DNA of 56,807 bases from Oryzomonas sp. (GTDB lineage: Bacteria > Desulfobacterota > Desulfuromonadia > Geobacterales > Pseudopelobacteraceae): NCBI GenBank assembly GCA_031292255.1, contig JARLHN010000003.1, positions 1-56,807 on the forward strand, written 5' to 3'. Position 1 is the first letter of the stretch. Each line of letters opens with the position of its first letter. Under the pieces are notes generated by a model, which was not told the DNA's origin, searched no databases, and saw only the letters and a list, made by a program, of their open reading frames with translations. Both the position numbers and the translations under genes were made by a program. Shown here piece after piece: positions 42,673 through 51,215 of the stretch.

Positions 42673-43215
42673 CTATAAAGCTTTTCCGCGCCAATAGTCG
42701 AAGACCCGTTCGATGAATTCCTCCCGGCAGCAGCGGGCATTCAGGCGTCCTTCCTCCTCCACCGGCAGAAGCGGAAAGTGCCCCACAACGGCCACGGCAA
42801 ACAGGCCGCTGCCGTTCTTGGTCGCTTTGCCGTCGTTATGGATCTTGACCCGGAACAGGCCGCAACTGGGGGAGTTGCTCTTGAGGATAAAACCGCATAG
42901 ATCCACGCCTTCCAACTCCTTCACCTTCAGCCGGCACCAGGCCAGCATCTGGTCGGTCAGGTCGATGCGGCTTTGGTGGGTCACGAGGCGGGGAGCGTCC
43001 GGGTCTCCCTCCAGGCGCATGGCCTCGCGGGGCGTCGGCATGCCGCACCCCGTTTCCGGGCAGACCGGCACGAACCGGAAGAAACGCCCCAGGCATCCGG
43101 TGATGGCGGGGGCATGTTTGTGGCCCCCGTCGTAGCGGACCCGCTCTCCCAACAGGCAGGAGCTGACGCCGACGGCGATGGGAGCAACCGCGGCCTCAGG
43201 ACTGGAGTTCGGCAT
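42673..43215 (-). CDS. DUF523-domain protein (YbbK-like)
   Basis: A 180-aa Cys-rich protein. Hallmarks are VGVSSCLLGERVRYDGGHK, VPVCPETGCGMPTPREAM and GFILKSNSPSCGLFRV. DUF523 occurs alone or fused to DUF1722, and this is the stand-alone form. The Cys pattern (S-S-C-L, C-PE-x-x-C and S-P-S-C-G) suggests a metal- or cluster-binding site. Function is not established. It is convergent with scpB and probably a single gene. Confidence 0.9.
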   Translation of the reverse strand: MPNSSPEAAVAPIAVGVSSCLLGERVRYDGGHKHAPAITGCLGRFFRFVPVCPETGCGMPTPREAMRLEGDPDAPRLVTHQSRIDLTDQMLAWCRLKVKELEGVDLCGFILKSNSPSCGLFRVKIHNDGKATKNGSGLFAVAVVGHFPLLPVEEEGRLNARCCREEFIERVFDYWRGKAL

Positions 43216-43403
43216 CTTCGAGGCACATTGGTTTTCGGGTCACGAACGGCTCCTTGATGTAGTTTTTACGGGAGATCATATTGTTTTCCCGGAGCATGCA
43301 CAAGTATATTTTGTACGGGAATTTCCGTGCAATAAGAACCAGTTCGCGCTGTTTTCACACGGATGACATTGATATTTATGAAAAAACTTGATAAAAATAA
43401 TTT

Positions 43404-43598
43404 ATGAAGATTCCAGTGATATTCATAGATGGGACGATGGGCGTCGTCAGTGCGGACGAACTCGATTCCTACATAGAGAAGAGGCGGATTCTCAGCTTTC
43501 GCCGTACGGGCACATGGGTCAGGGTTACCGACAAGGATTCCTTGCGGGGGGCATCCGGCAAGAAGATGTTTGAAGGAAAGGAACGAAGAAAGACGTAG
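43404..43598 (+). CDS. Small conserved hypothetical protein, paralogue of the gene at 449
   Basis: A 64-aa protein starting at ATG 43404. It reads MKIPVIFIDGTMGVVSADEL, then a basic segment, LSFRRTGTWVRV and a Lys/Arg-rich tail. The first 40 residues match the protein at 449-676. No good ribosome site precedes it, and the upstream 100 bp are AT-rich. The shared core suggests a small fold of one beta-hairpin plus helix; no function can be given. Confidence 0.6.
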   Translation: MKIPVIFIDGTMGVVSADELDSYIEKRRILSFRRTGTWVRVTDKDSLRGASGKKMFEGKERRKT

Positions 43599-43640
43599 AA
43601 ATCTGCTGACTGGTCCCACCATGCAAATTATATCCGTTGT

Positions 43641-44777
43641 TCAAAAATGGTCGGCCCTGCCTTTGCCTGCCGCTCTTCTCCCCTTGCCGGTCTGCTCCCA
43701 GAAACTTCCCCGCCAGTTGTCCGCCCAGCTTTCCTTGGCAAGCCAGGGGGGCAGCCTGACCTGAAAGTGGGTGGCCAGCGCGTGGACGTACGGCTCGTAC
43801 AAAAGGCGCAGCTCCCACAGTTTCCGGTCAAAGGCCTCTCCTTCCCGTAGTTTCTGCCCGTTGTCGGCCAACAGGAGGCGCAGCTCCGCCAGCCTCTCCG
43901 GCGGTAACCGGTCGGTGCCCGGTTCCCGCGGACCAGTCCTGAAGACCAGCGACAGATCGACGACGGCGTGGCGGGCCATGGCGAAGGTCAGCTCCGCCTG
44001 GCGTTCGCAGGCCCCCTCCAGGCCGGCCATGATCAGGGCGCAGGTGTCCAGGATCGCGGTCAAGGAGCCCAGCCATGACTGATTGTCGTGCTGGGAACGG
44101 AAATAGGCGAGGACCGGATAGGAGAGGTGCCCTTCGAGGAACTCGGCCGACCAGCGTTCCCATTCAAACAGGAGCTGGCGAAGCGCCTCTTTCCCTCTTT
44201 CGTAGCCGTGCCGGCGGAGCATTTCCGAGGCGGTGGGGGGGGAGCCGGCGCGGGCGTCCAGGAGGGAGATGCTTACCTCGCGGCGGGCAAAGGACTGGTT
44301 GAGAGCCGGCAGGTAGCCGATAATCAGAGCGAGAAAGGCAAATCCCATCCCCGATTCCACGACCACCAGCAGGCGCGCCAGGGAGGTGCGGGGGAGCACA
44401 TCCCCCAGGCCAAGGGTGAAGAAGGTGGTGCCGCTCAGGTAGAGGTCGGTGAGGAAGCCGCTTGACCCGTCCATGGTCAGCATCGCCGAGCCGAGCGCCC
44501 AGTGGATGAGTGCGAAGCCGCAGATCAGGCCGAACGCCCAGAAGCCCAGAAGCAGCAGGAGCGACAGCGGGCCGAAACAGCTCAGCCAGGTTTCCCGCTG
44601 CCGGGCCGGAAGCAGATGCGTGACCATCTTCACCCACGGGCGCCAACTGCTCCGGTAGAAGAACCTGGTGAGGCGGAAGCGGCGCGTTACCCGGCGCGGC
44701 AGGACCACGGTCTCGAATCCCTCCCAAAGGACCAGAAGGATCATGGCAACGCCCGCTATGATCGCAATGATCGCCAA
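43641..44777 (-). CDS. Two-helix potassium channel family protein
   Basis: A 378-aa membrane protein. TTG 44777 follows GGAGGTCAG. The N-terminal part has a hydrophobic segment (IIAIIAGVAMILLVLWEGF), further helices (SLLLLLGFWAFGLICGFAL and VVVESGMGFAFLALIIGYLPAL) and between them a pore loop with the selectivity filter TTFFTLGLGD, a variant of TVGYGD. The C-terminal half is a soluble helical domain with no recognisable RCK nucleotide-binding motif. Such proteins are annotated as ion channel or potassium channel family. The leucine in place of Tyr in the filter may alter selectivity. Confidence 0.85.
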   Translation of the reverse strand: MAIIAIIAGVAMILLVLWEGFETVVLPRRVTRRFRLTRFFYRSSWRPWVKMVTHLLPARQRETWLSCFGPLSLLLLLGFWAFGLICGFALIHWALGSAMLTMDGSSGFLTDLYLSGTTFFTLGLGDVLPRTSLARLLVVVESGMGFAFLALIIGYLPALNQSFARREVSISLLDARAGSPPTASEMLRRHGYERGKEALRQLLFEWERWSAEFLEGHLSYPVLAYFRSQHDNQSWLGSLTAILDTCALIMAGLEGACERQAELTFAMARHAVVDLSLVFRTGPREPGTDRLPPERLAELRLLLADNGQKLREGEAFDRKLWELRLLYEPYVHALATHFQVRLPPWLAKESWADNWRGSFWEQTGKGRRAAGKGRADHF

Positions 44778-44916
44778 ACTGACCTCCGACCAATTTTGGT
44801 TTAATCATAGCAAAAAACAGGACATGTACAACCGCCCGATTCCCAAGTGTCCCGTGCAATTGGTTCGTACTCGTAATTGTTGCATTTGATGTAAGTTGGA
44901 CAGCTATCGGCAGGGG

Positions 44917-45291
44917 TTAATCCTCAAGTTCGGTTTCGCAATCGAGCACCGTCCCTTGGGCATCAAAGAAGACAACGATGAAAAAGCGTGCAGGTTTGAC
45001 ACCGGGTTTGGCGGTCGCCGACCCATGCCTGCTGTACGTCCAGTAGGTCCATTGTTCGGAAGCGAGATATTTTGCCGGCAGGGATTCAGTCTCGGGGGTC
45101 CGGCGCAGGGGCACCTGTCTTTCGACAAACTGGGGGGTGCCCAGGAGTGCCTTCACCTGATATCTCGTCGTCTTGCCTTTGCGAATGGCGGCGGCGGCCG
45201 CCGGGCCGAGCTTTTTGGTGGGATAGACGGGGTGGTAGGCGATGAGCAGTAAAGCAGCAACAAACATTGTGCAGAGCAGAAGGCGTTTCAA
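44917..45291 (-). CDS. SmpA/OmlA-like (BamE-type) exported protein
   Basis: A 124-aa protein with a signal-like N-terminus (MKRLLLCTMFVAALLLIAYH). The segment AAIRKGKTTRYQVKALLGTP, then EQWTYWTYSRHG and FFIVVFFDAQGTVLDCETE, matches the SmpA/OmlA fold found in BamE and small periplasmic proteins. TTG 45291 follows GGAGAGCCCGGA. A clear lipobox is missing (Cys at 7 is too early), so it may be a soluble periplasmic protein rather than a BAM lipoprotein. It is a single gene. Confidence 0.7.
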   Translation of the reverse strand: MKRLLLCTMFVAALLLIAYHPVYPTKKLGPAAAAAIRKGKTTRYQVKALLGTPQFVERQVPLRRTPETESLPAKYLASEQWTYWTYSRHGSATAKPGVKPARFFIVVFFDAQGTVLDCETELED

Positions 45292-45357
45292 TCCGGGCTC
45301 TCCATCTCAATGATCTGAATCCGACGTGACACCTTCACGGCCCCTCTCGTTTAATAC

Positions 45358-45474
45358 CGATTCCAAATCAAGGCGCCATCTGCGTTGGTTTGTCTTCGGC
45401 TCCTCTACGTACTATCTATACGCCCTCGTCGCCTCAATCCTCGCCGCCTTCATTTCATCCTTGATTTGGAATCG
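45358..45474. repeat. 117-bp element with perfect 16-bp terminal inverted repeats
   Basis: CGATTCCAAATCAAGG (45358-45373) and CCTTGATTTGGAATCG (45459-45474) are exact complements. The interior has a CGTACTATCTATACG near-palindrome and GC-rich direct blocks (CTCGTCGCCTC, CTCGCCGCCTT). No frame is coding. It resembles non-autonomous multicopy elements known in Geobacteraceae intergenic DNA. Confidence 0.75.
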
Positions 45475-46053
45475 ATGCGGATGCGGTGCCGCCGTCTGGA
45501 ACGCTCATTAGTTTCCCTCCGGCAACTCCGGATGAGGAACTATTGCACGCCCGCATACGATATGCCTTTCCATCTGAAATGCATACCATCTTTTTACGCA
45601 CATCTCCTTGTAGCGGTCAATGAGTGATTTTTTGTCGATCCGGTCGAGGCGATACGGCACCAGTCGCAAGCCGTGAAAATCAACATGAAACCCGATACGG
45701 CTATCGACAGTCCAAGCCGTTGATCAGTAAAAATGTGGTTGTATTAATATTCCATGTTACATGACCATTGCCAAACAGCGGGATTCGGTCATACTATAGT
45801 GAGAACTTATCCGCAAATATGTTTTGGGACCCCGCATCTCGTCTTCAAGGCATCTTTCCCTGCCCTTCAGTCGAAAATTCCTCGACGTAGCCCTGCTACG
45901 CCTGTGGTCTTACTCTGTCAGGCCAGGAAAAGCAGCCCTGAATCCGAGCGCGATACCTGTTTACGGACAAGTTCTGAAATATCCGGGAAAGAAAAATCCG
46001 CGAACGGATGATCCTGCAGCAGGTGTGCGGGAAGAACGGCAAGGGGGCCTGTC
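45475..46053. other. Gene-free region upstream of TauE
   Basis: No gene is recognised in these 580 bp. Bases 45886-45900 form a perfect CGTAGC-CCT-GCTACG hairpin within a GC-normal block (about 45,825-45,990) that looks like another dispersed intergenic element. The rest is AT-rich. The TauE promoter should lie here, but I could not identify it. Confidence 0.35.
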
Positions 46054-46836
46054 ATGAATACGACCTATACGGTTACCGGGTTTCTGGTGGGTGGTGTCGT
46101 CGGCATGACCGGGGTGGGAGGGGGATCGCTGATGACCCCCATCCTGGTACTCCTGTTCGGTTACGCCCCTCAGACCGCCATCGGCACCGACCTGCTCTTC
46201 GCATGCGTCACCAAGAGCGTTGGGCTGACGATCCACGGCCGGCAAGGCACGGTGGACTGGCAGGTGCTGGGCCGGCTGAGCTGCGGCAGTATCCCAGCCG
46301 CCCTGGCCACCGGCCTCTGGATGTACGGCCACCCGCTGCCGCCCCAGCGGAGCGGCGCGCTCATCGGTCTGATCGGCGCGGCCATAATCCTGACCGCTGT
46401 CGGCCTGTGCTGCAAACCGCTGCTGCTACGCCCCGGCCTGATCAAGTGGGCCGGACGGCAGGGCTCCCCCATGAAGCATCAAGTCCCGTTTACCGTTGCG
46501 GCCGGCGCGGTCGTGGGGGTCCTGGTTTCCCTCACCTCGATCGGCGCCGGCGTACTGGGCACCGTGATGCTGATTTACCTCTACCCGCTCAGGATGCGGG
46601 CGGCGCGCCTGGTCGGCACGGACATCGCCCATGCCATTCCCCTTACCCTGGTGGCGGGGGTCGGCAACCTGTTCATGGGGAACGTGGACCTGGAACTGCT
46701 TGGCGGGCTGCTTACCGGTTCCATACCCGGCATCATACTCGGCTCCCTGGCCGCTACCAGGGCTCCGGAAACCCTGGTCCGCAACGCACTGGCCGCCGTG
46801 CTTCTGCTGGTGGGGCTGAAGATGGCCCTGGCCTGA
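46054..46836 (+). CDS. Sulfite exporter TauE/SafE family permease
   Basis: A 260-aa membrane protein with about seven to eight helices and the TauE/SafE repeat (GGVVGMTGVGGGSLMTPIL near the N-terminus; GVLVSLTSIGAGVLGTVML in the second half). FGYAPQTAIGTDLLFACVTKSVG and VGTDIAHAIPLTLVAGVGNL are typical. Family members move sulfite, sulfoacetate or other organosulfonates, and the substrate here is not known. AAGGGGGCC precedes ATG 46054. The Omp85-like gene starts 35 bp downstream, so they may form a pair. Confidence 0.88.
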   Translation: MNTTYTVTGFLVGGVVGMTGVGGGSLMTPILVLLFGYAPQTAIGTDLLFACVTKSVGLTIHGRQGTVDWQVLGRLSCGSIPAALATGLWMYGHPLPPQRSGALIGLIGAAIILTAVGLCCKPLLLRPGLIKWAGRQGSPMKHQVPFTVAAGAVVGVLVSLTSIGAGVLGTVMLIYLYPLRMRAARLVGTDIAHAIPLTLVAGVGNLFMGNVDLELLGGLLTGSIPGIILGSLAATRAPETLVRNALAAVLLLVGLKMALA

Positions 46837-46870
46837 CCCCCTTGCCCATGATGAGAATATCAAAATCACT

Positions 46871-48109
46871 GTGTGCCGACTGATAGCGACCTTGATATGG
46901 ATTATCCTCCTGAGTGCCTGTACGAGCACGGTTGCCCGTAAAAACCTCCCCTATCCGCTGACCAACGATACCTTCGGCGAACAGGTGAAGGTCGTCACCG
47001 TGCCGCTGCCGATCATCGCCTCAAGCCCCAACGAAGGGATTACCGTCGGTGCGTTGAGCGCTTTTCTACTTAACAACAAGAAGGACGAGGTGAGCACCCT
47101 GGTCTCGACCCAGGTGAATTACAACAAAAATTTCGGCGTAACGCCCGCCCTGTACGCCGCATTCTATCCCGCGCCCGAGCAACACTGGCAGATCAACCTC
47201 TCCAAGTCCTCCAATATCAACGAAGAATACCGGGTCAAGTACCTCAACCGGGCGTTTATAAACGATAAACTGGAATTGAGTCTTAAAGCCGCCGTGTTTA
47301 CCGATGGTTCGGCCCGTTTCTTCGGCTTCCAGTCCACAGCTCGGGAAGAGGACCAAGCCAACTACGCCGACCAGGAGATGGGGCTGGACCTCTCGCTCGG
47401 ATACCGCTTTTTTGACGGGTTCAAGCTGGTGGCCGGCGAACGTCTCCTCAAGGTCAACATCAAGCACGGCGCGGTCGCGGGGCTTCCCTTCATAACCGAC
47501 CTATTCCCGGCGGCGGCCGTCCCCGGCGTCAACGGCTTCAACGTGAATGCCCAGAAGCTGTCCCTGATCTACAGCAGCCTTGACTCGCCGGATCTCCCCA
47601 CCTCCGGTCTCGATGCCAGCGTGTCCGTGGAAAACAGTGCCGAGGCATTGGGTAGCAGCGCCAGTTATCAGGGGTTCGAAGCGGAGGCCAAGGAGTACAT
47701 CCCACTTCAGGATGCCCGCTACATCTCGGTGTTGCGTCTGGCCTACAAGCAGGTGACGGGCGACAACGTTCCGTTTCTCGAAAGGGCGAGCCTGGGCGGG
47801 GAAACGACCCTGAGGGGCTACGGGCGCAACCGGTTCATCGACAACAGCTATCTGCTGCTCAACCTTGAGGAGCGCATCAGGCTGTTCCGCTGGCGCCTGT
47901 TCAACGTGCTGGCCGACTGGGAGGTGGCACCGTTTATCGACTTCGGATCGGTTATGGCGTCCCTGAACAGGGCTAATCCCGCGAGTTTCGAATTCAACCC
48001 CGGCATCGGCGTCAGGGCGGTTGTGCGCCCCAACATCGTCGGCCGCATCGATGTGGGGTTCGGCAAGGAAGGGCCGGCGGTGTTCGTGGGGCTGGGGTAT
48101 CCTTTTTGA
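46871..48109 (+). CDS. Omp85-family outer-membrane beta-barrel lipoprotein
   Basis: A 412-aa protein starting at GTG 46871. The leader LIATLIWIILLSACTSTVA has a lipobox (LSAC), so the mature N-terminus is probably lipidated. The rest is strand-rich and ends in aromatic GLGYPF, the outer-membrane insertion signal. ASLGGETTLRGYGRNRFIDN is the RGY/RGF motif of the BamA/TamA/D15 superfamily, followed by the usual FNVLADWEVAPFIDFGSV and GIGVRAVVRPN. POTRA domains are absent, as in the short surface-antigen branch. It may secrete or insert a partner; none is obvious. TauE precedes it. Confidence 0.82.
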   Translation: MCRLIATLIWIILLSACTSTVARKNLPYPLTNDTFGEQVKVVTVPLPIIASSPNEGITVGALSAFLLNNKKDEVSTLVSTQVNYNKNFGVTPALYAAFYPAPEQHWQINLSKSSNINEEYRVKYLNRAFINDKLELSLKAAVFTDGSARFFGFQSTAREEDQANYADQEMGLDLSLGYRFFDGFKLVAGERLLKVNIKHGAVAGLPFITDLFPAAAVPGVNGFNVNAQKLSLIYSSLDSPDLPTSGLDASVSVENSAEALGSSASYQGFEAEAKEYIPLQDARYISVLRLAYKQVTGDNVPFLERASLGGETTLRGYGRNRFIDNSYLLLNLEERIRLFRWRLFNVLADWEVAPFIDFGSVMASLNRANPASFEFNPGIGVRAVVRPNIVGRIDVGFGKEGPAVFVGLGYPF

Positions 48110-48189
48110 TTTATCCGAACTTGAAAATATCGGAGGCGGCGGGGTGGAACATTGGCGATAATCTGGTACACTATATCATTAATACCAGT

Positions 48190-48209
48190 CCCCCCTTAAC
48201 AAAGGGGGG
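48190..48209. repeat. Copy of the CCCCCC/GGGGGG palindromic repeat
   Basis: CCCCCCTTAACAAAGGGGGG, a variant of the repeat at 9630, lies between the Omp85 and sulfotransferase genes. Confidence 0.7.
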
Positions 48210-48258
48210 AACCACCACCCCGGGTAACAGGGGCATTTTCCCATGAGAGAGGCTGCCA

Positions 48259-49560
48259 ATGCTCCAAGAGGTCCCAGGTGCCGACGAAACACACGGAATC
48301 TTTCCCAAATCCCTGCATAAGACTCTTTGTGCCCTGGGCTCGGCCGCGTTGTCCGGGCTCAACGGTGTCTGCCGCAGCGTCCTGGCCGACGGCCGCCCCT
48401 TTGTCAGGCTGGATGAGACCGATCTGCTGGAAACGAGCCGTAGACGGACGGGTCTTGACGATTTCCACGACGACCTCTTCCGAGAGCCGCTTCGCATCCT
48501 GCTGGATTCATTCGAACGGGACGCCGACCTGAACCTGGTGGGGCGTGTCTGCGTGCGTTCCGAGATCACGCGCATGCTCTGCAACCGGCTGTACATGGTG
48601 GCCGACTGCGGGCGCAACCCCGAGATCCATGAAGAAAAGATCCAACGCCCCCTGTTCATAACCGGGCTTCCCCGTAGCGGCAGCACCTTTCTGCATACGC
48701 TGCTGGCCCAGGACCCCCGCTGCCGTACGCCCCGCATCTGGGAGGTGATGCAACCCTCTCCGCCGCCCGAACGGCGTACCTACGATTCCGACCCCCGCAT
48801 CGGCCGGACCGAGCGGCAGTTGAAGTGGCTCGATATCCTCATGCCCGAGTTCGAAAAGTTCCACCTGATCCATGCCCGCTATCCCCAGGAATGCATCGCC
48901 ATCACGGATCATGCCTTCCTGAGTTATGTGTTCGAGACCATGTACCAGGTATCGAGCTATCGCGACTGGCATGACCAGCAGGACAAGCGCCCGGCTTACG
49001 AGTTTCACCGCCGTTTCCTGCAACAGTTGCAATGGCGCTGTCCGGGGAGCCATTGGGTCCTCAAGGCGCCCAGCCATCTGATGGCGCTGGAGGCGCTCCT
49101 GGCGGTCTATCCCGATGCGGATATCGTCGTGACCCACCGCGATCCGCTCAAGGTGCTCCCCTCATGTGCCAGCTTGACGCGGGTATTGCGCGCCCCCTTC
49201 ACCAACCGGCTGCGTGGGGAGGAGATCGGCGGCGAGGTGAGCAACCGCTGGGAGGGGAGCACCCGGTATGCCATGCGGTTCAGGGAGGAACACCACGATC
49301 TTCGTCAACGCTTTTATGATGTGCAGTATCCGGATCTGAAGGAGGATCCGCTGGCGGTTGTCAGGGGGATCTACGACTATTTCGGCAGGGAGTTTGGCCC
49401 GGATGCCGAGAAGGCTATGCAACGCTTTTCTGCGGCCAATCCCAAGGATGGCCATGGCGTGCACCGCTACACCCTGGAGGAGTTCGGCCTGGATCGCGAC
49501 GCGGAGCGGGGCAGGTTCCGGTTCTACACGGATTTCTTCGGGATTGCGCCGGAGGCGTGA
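48259..49560 (+). CDS. Sulfotransferase family protein
   Basis: A 433-aa PAPS-dependent sulfotransferase-like enzyme. The 5'-phosphosulfate loop is FITGLPRSGSTFLHTLLAQD and the 3'-phosphate site is IVVTHRDPLKVLPSCASL. WVLKAPSHLMALEALLAVYP lies before it. ATG 48259 follows GAGAGAGG. This type (PF13469-like) modifies lipids, glycans or hydroxylated small molecules; acceptor unknown. A flippase-like membrane protein follows 42 bp later, so the pair may make and move a sulfated lipid or polysaccharide precursor (inference). Confidence 0.85.
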   Translation: MLQEVPGADETHGIFPKSLHKTLCALGSAALSGLNGVCRSVLADGRPFVRLDETDLLETSRRRTGLDDFHDDLFREPLRILLDSFERDADLNLVGRVCVRSEITRMLCNRLYMVADCGRNPEIHEEKIQRPLFITGLPRSGSTFLHTLLAQDPRCRTPRIWEVMQPSPPPERRTYDSDPRIGRTERQLKWLDILMPEFEKFHLIHARYPQECIAITDHAFLSYVFETMYQVSSYRDWHDQQDKRPAYEFHRRFLQQLQWRCPGSHWVLKAPSHLMALEALLAVYPDADIVVTHRDPLKVLPSCASLTRVLRAPFTNRLRGEEIGGEVSNRWEGSTRYAMRFREEHHDLRQRFYDVQYPDLKEDPLAVVRGIYDYFGREFGPDAEKAMQRFSAANPKDGHGVHRYTLEEFGLDRDAERGRFRFYTDFFGIAPEA

Positions 49561-49602
49561 CCCGGTTTGACAGGCTTTGAACATCGTCCCGGGGAGGCCG
49601 GC

Positions 49603-50664
49603 ATGCAAGACGCAAGCGAGCGGCAACGCAGCAGAACGGGCTTGTGGCAGGTCGTCCGCAACCTGTCGGGAACGCCATTTTTGAAGGGAGCGGCAGTACT
49701 CACGATACGCCACCTTAACCTTATCCTACTGGTGATCGCCCTCTGCTTCATGTTCGCCATGCTGCAGGGGATCGGCTGGTCCAACCCTGCCCTTTATATC
49801 CGGCAGGTGGGCTCTTATGCCCCCCTGATCATGGCGCCTTACGGGGTGAGCTCCATCCTGGCGGCCCTCGCCTGGAAAGTGCTTTTGCCCATGAAAGAAA
49901 ACCGTCCCACTCTGTGGCGCCTCTGGCTGCTCCGCCTGGGTGGCGAGTCCCTCAATCAGCTCACTCCCACGGCATCCCTGGGAGGCGAACCCTTCAAGGC
50001 CCTCCGCCTCCAGGCCGATGGCGTCCCCTGGCATGAGGCGGTTGCATCCTTGGTCATCCAGAAGGGGCTGTTGGTCCTGAGCCTCGTCCTGTACATCCTC
50101 ATCGCCATTGCCCTTGTCCCGTTCGTCCTGCCCGACGGCCACCCCCGCCTGGGCAGCCTCCTCCTGGGAGTGCTCGTTCTGGGAGGGCTGGGGGTGGCCT
50201 TTGTCGTTGTACAGCGCAGCAACCCCTGCAGCTTGCTGGTACGATGCATGAAGCGGTTCGGCCTCACCTCGGGCCTGGTCAGGGGAAGGGAGGCGGACCT
50301 GGAAACCCTCGATGCTCTGTTGGCCGGCTTCTATCGAGCCCATCCCGGCCGCATCCTCGCGGCGTTTTCGCTCTTTTTCCTGAGCTGGTCGGCCCAATCG
50401 GCTGAGGTATTCCTGATTTTCACTTTGATGAGACATCCGCTGGGGTGGGGGGTGGCCCTCTGTCTTGACGGCCTTGCCATGCTCTTTACCGGTTTGGGCT
50501 TCATGATCCCAGCCTCCCTGGGGGTGCAAGACGGCGGCAATCTGCTGCTGGCGCTCGGATTCAGGCTGGGGGCAACCCTGGGAGTGGCCTTCAGCATCAT
50601 CAGGCGCGTAAGGGAGGCCGTCTGGCTGGCCCTGGGGTTGGTGGTCGTTGCCAGGGAGAGGTAG
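49603..50664 (+). CDS. Flippase-like integral membrane protein (LPG synthase TM region, HpnL/YbhN-like)
   Basis: A 353-aa protein with about eight helices. ATG 49603, five bases after GGGGAGG, is preferred to the upstream TTG at 49567. Signatures of the lysylphosphatidylglycerol-synthase TM/UPF0104 family are RLGGESLNQLTPTASLGGEP (the family core), AVASLVIQKGL and GLGFMIPASLGVQDGGNLLL. No synthase domain is attached. HpnL-type members flip or transfer hopanoid or other polyprenyl-derived lipids. It follows the sulfotransferase gene in the same direction. Confidence 0.82.
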   Translation: MQDASERQRSRTGLWQVVRNLSGTPFLKGAAVLTIRHLNLILLVIALCFMFAMLQGIGWSNPALYIRQVGSYAPLIMAPYGVSSILAALAWKVLLPMKENRPTLWRLWLLRLGGESLNQLTPTASLGGEPFKALRLQADGVPWHEAVASLVIQKGLLVLSLVLYILIAIALVPFVLPDGHPRLGSLLLGVLVLGGLGVAFVVVQRSNPCSLLVRCMKRFGLTSGLVRGREADLETLDALLAGFYRAHPGRILAAFSLFFLSWSAQSAEVFLIFTLMRHPLGWGVALCLDGLAMLFTGLGFMIPASLGVQDGGNLLLALGFRLGATLGVAFSIIRRVREAVWLALGLVVVARER

Positions 50665-50850
50665 AGGCGGGGATTACTACGCAATTAAACATTATAACTC
50701 ATGATGCGGGGGCGCTGCCTGCCGCGCCCCGATTGGGCGGAGCAAGCGCCGCCCTGCCATTGAGATGTTCAATTGCCTCCATATGAGTATGCCTCGAACG
50801 GTCGGCACCCGGCATAGAGAAAAAAACCATGGAGAAACGCGGCAGTAAGC
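50665..50850. other. Short intergenic region
   Basis: Contains GC-rich hairpin-forming DNA (GGGGGCGCTGCCTGCCGCGC and a GGGCGG..CCGCCC pair) that may end the preceding operon. No gene is seen. Confidence 0.3.
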
Positions 50851-50878
50851 TTGACATAGTCAGGATAAGAGATAAAAT
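50851..50878 (+). promoter_or_regulatory. Sigma-70 promoter of the cold-shock gene
   Basis: A perfect TTGACA (50851-50856), a 16-bp spacer and TAAAAT (50873-50878) give a start near 50,886 and a leader of about 50 bases before ATG 50936. Confidence 0.65.
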
Positions 50879-50935
50879 TAAATTATATCCACAGTAGTCC
50901 CGGATAAAATCAAAAGGTCAGGAGAGAACAAGCAC

Positions 50936-51136
50936 ATGGTAACGGGAACGGTAAAATGGTTTAACGACAGCAAGGGGTTTGGTTTTCTTGAACAGGAAGG
51001 TGGAGAGGATGTTTTTTGTCATTTCTCCGCAATCACCGGCGACGGGTTTAAATCCCTTGCCGAAGGTGATAAGGTAACGTTCGACGTCGTCAAGGGTCCG
51101 AAAGGGCTTCAGGCCGCCAATGTGAAAAAGGTCTGA
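50936..51136 (+). CDS. csp: Cold-shock-domain protein
   Basis: A 66-aa OB-fold RNA/DNA chaperone. [20 protein letters not shown] contains RNP1 (KGFGFL), and [17 protein letters not shown] contains RNP2 (VFCHFS, with Cys where V or F-V-H is usual). Length and end (ANVKKV) are standard. A GGAGAG site precedes ATG 50936 and a strong terminator follows. It is monocistronic. Whether it is cold-induced cannot be told from the sequence. Confidence 0.96.
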   Translation: MVTGTVKWFNDSKGFGFLEQEGGEDVFCHFSAITGDGFKSLAEGDKVTFDVVKGPKGLQAANVKKV

Positions 51137-51158
51137 GGTCGCAACCCCCGTCGTCACC

Positions 51159-51190
51159 AAAAGGCCCCGGAGAAATGTGGGGCCTTTTTT
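51159..51190 (+). terminator. Rho-independent terminator of csp
   Basis: AAAAGGCCCC (51159-51168) pairs with GGGGCCTTTT (51179-51188), followed by further T bases. It lies 22 bp after the csp stop. Confidence 0.92.
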
Positions 51191-51215
51191 CATGGTCGAG
51201 TGGCAGGAGTTAACG

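Noticed and set aside
45385-45627. 80-codon frame with many Arg and Leu
   Set aside because: It runs through the terminal-inverted-repeat element and reads as repeat-derived sequence with no start signal.
46871-48109. BamA or TamA proper
   Set aside because: POTRA domains are absent and the leader is a lipobox type, so only a short Omp85-like barrel is supported.
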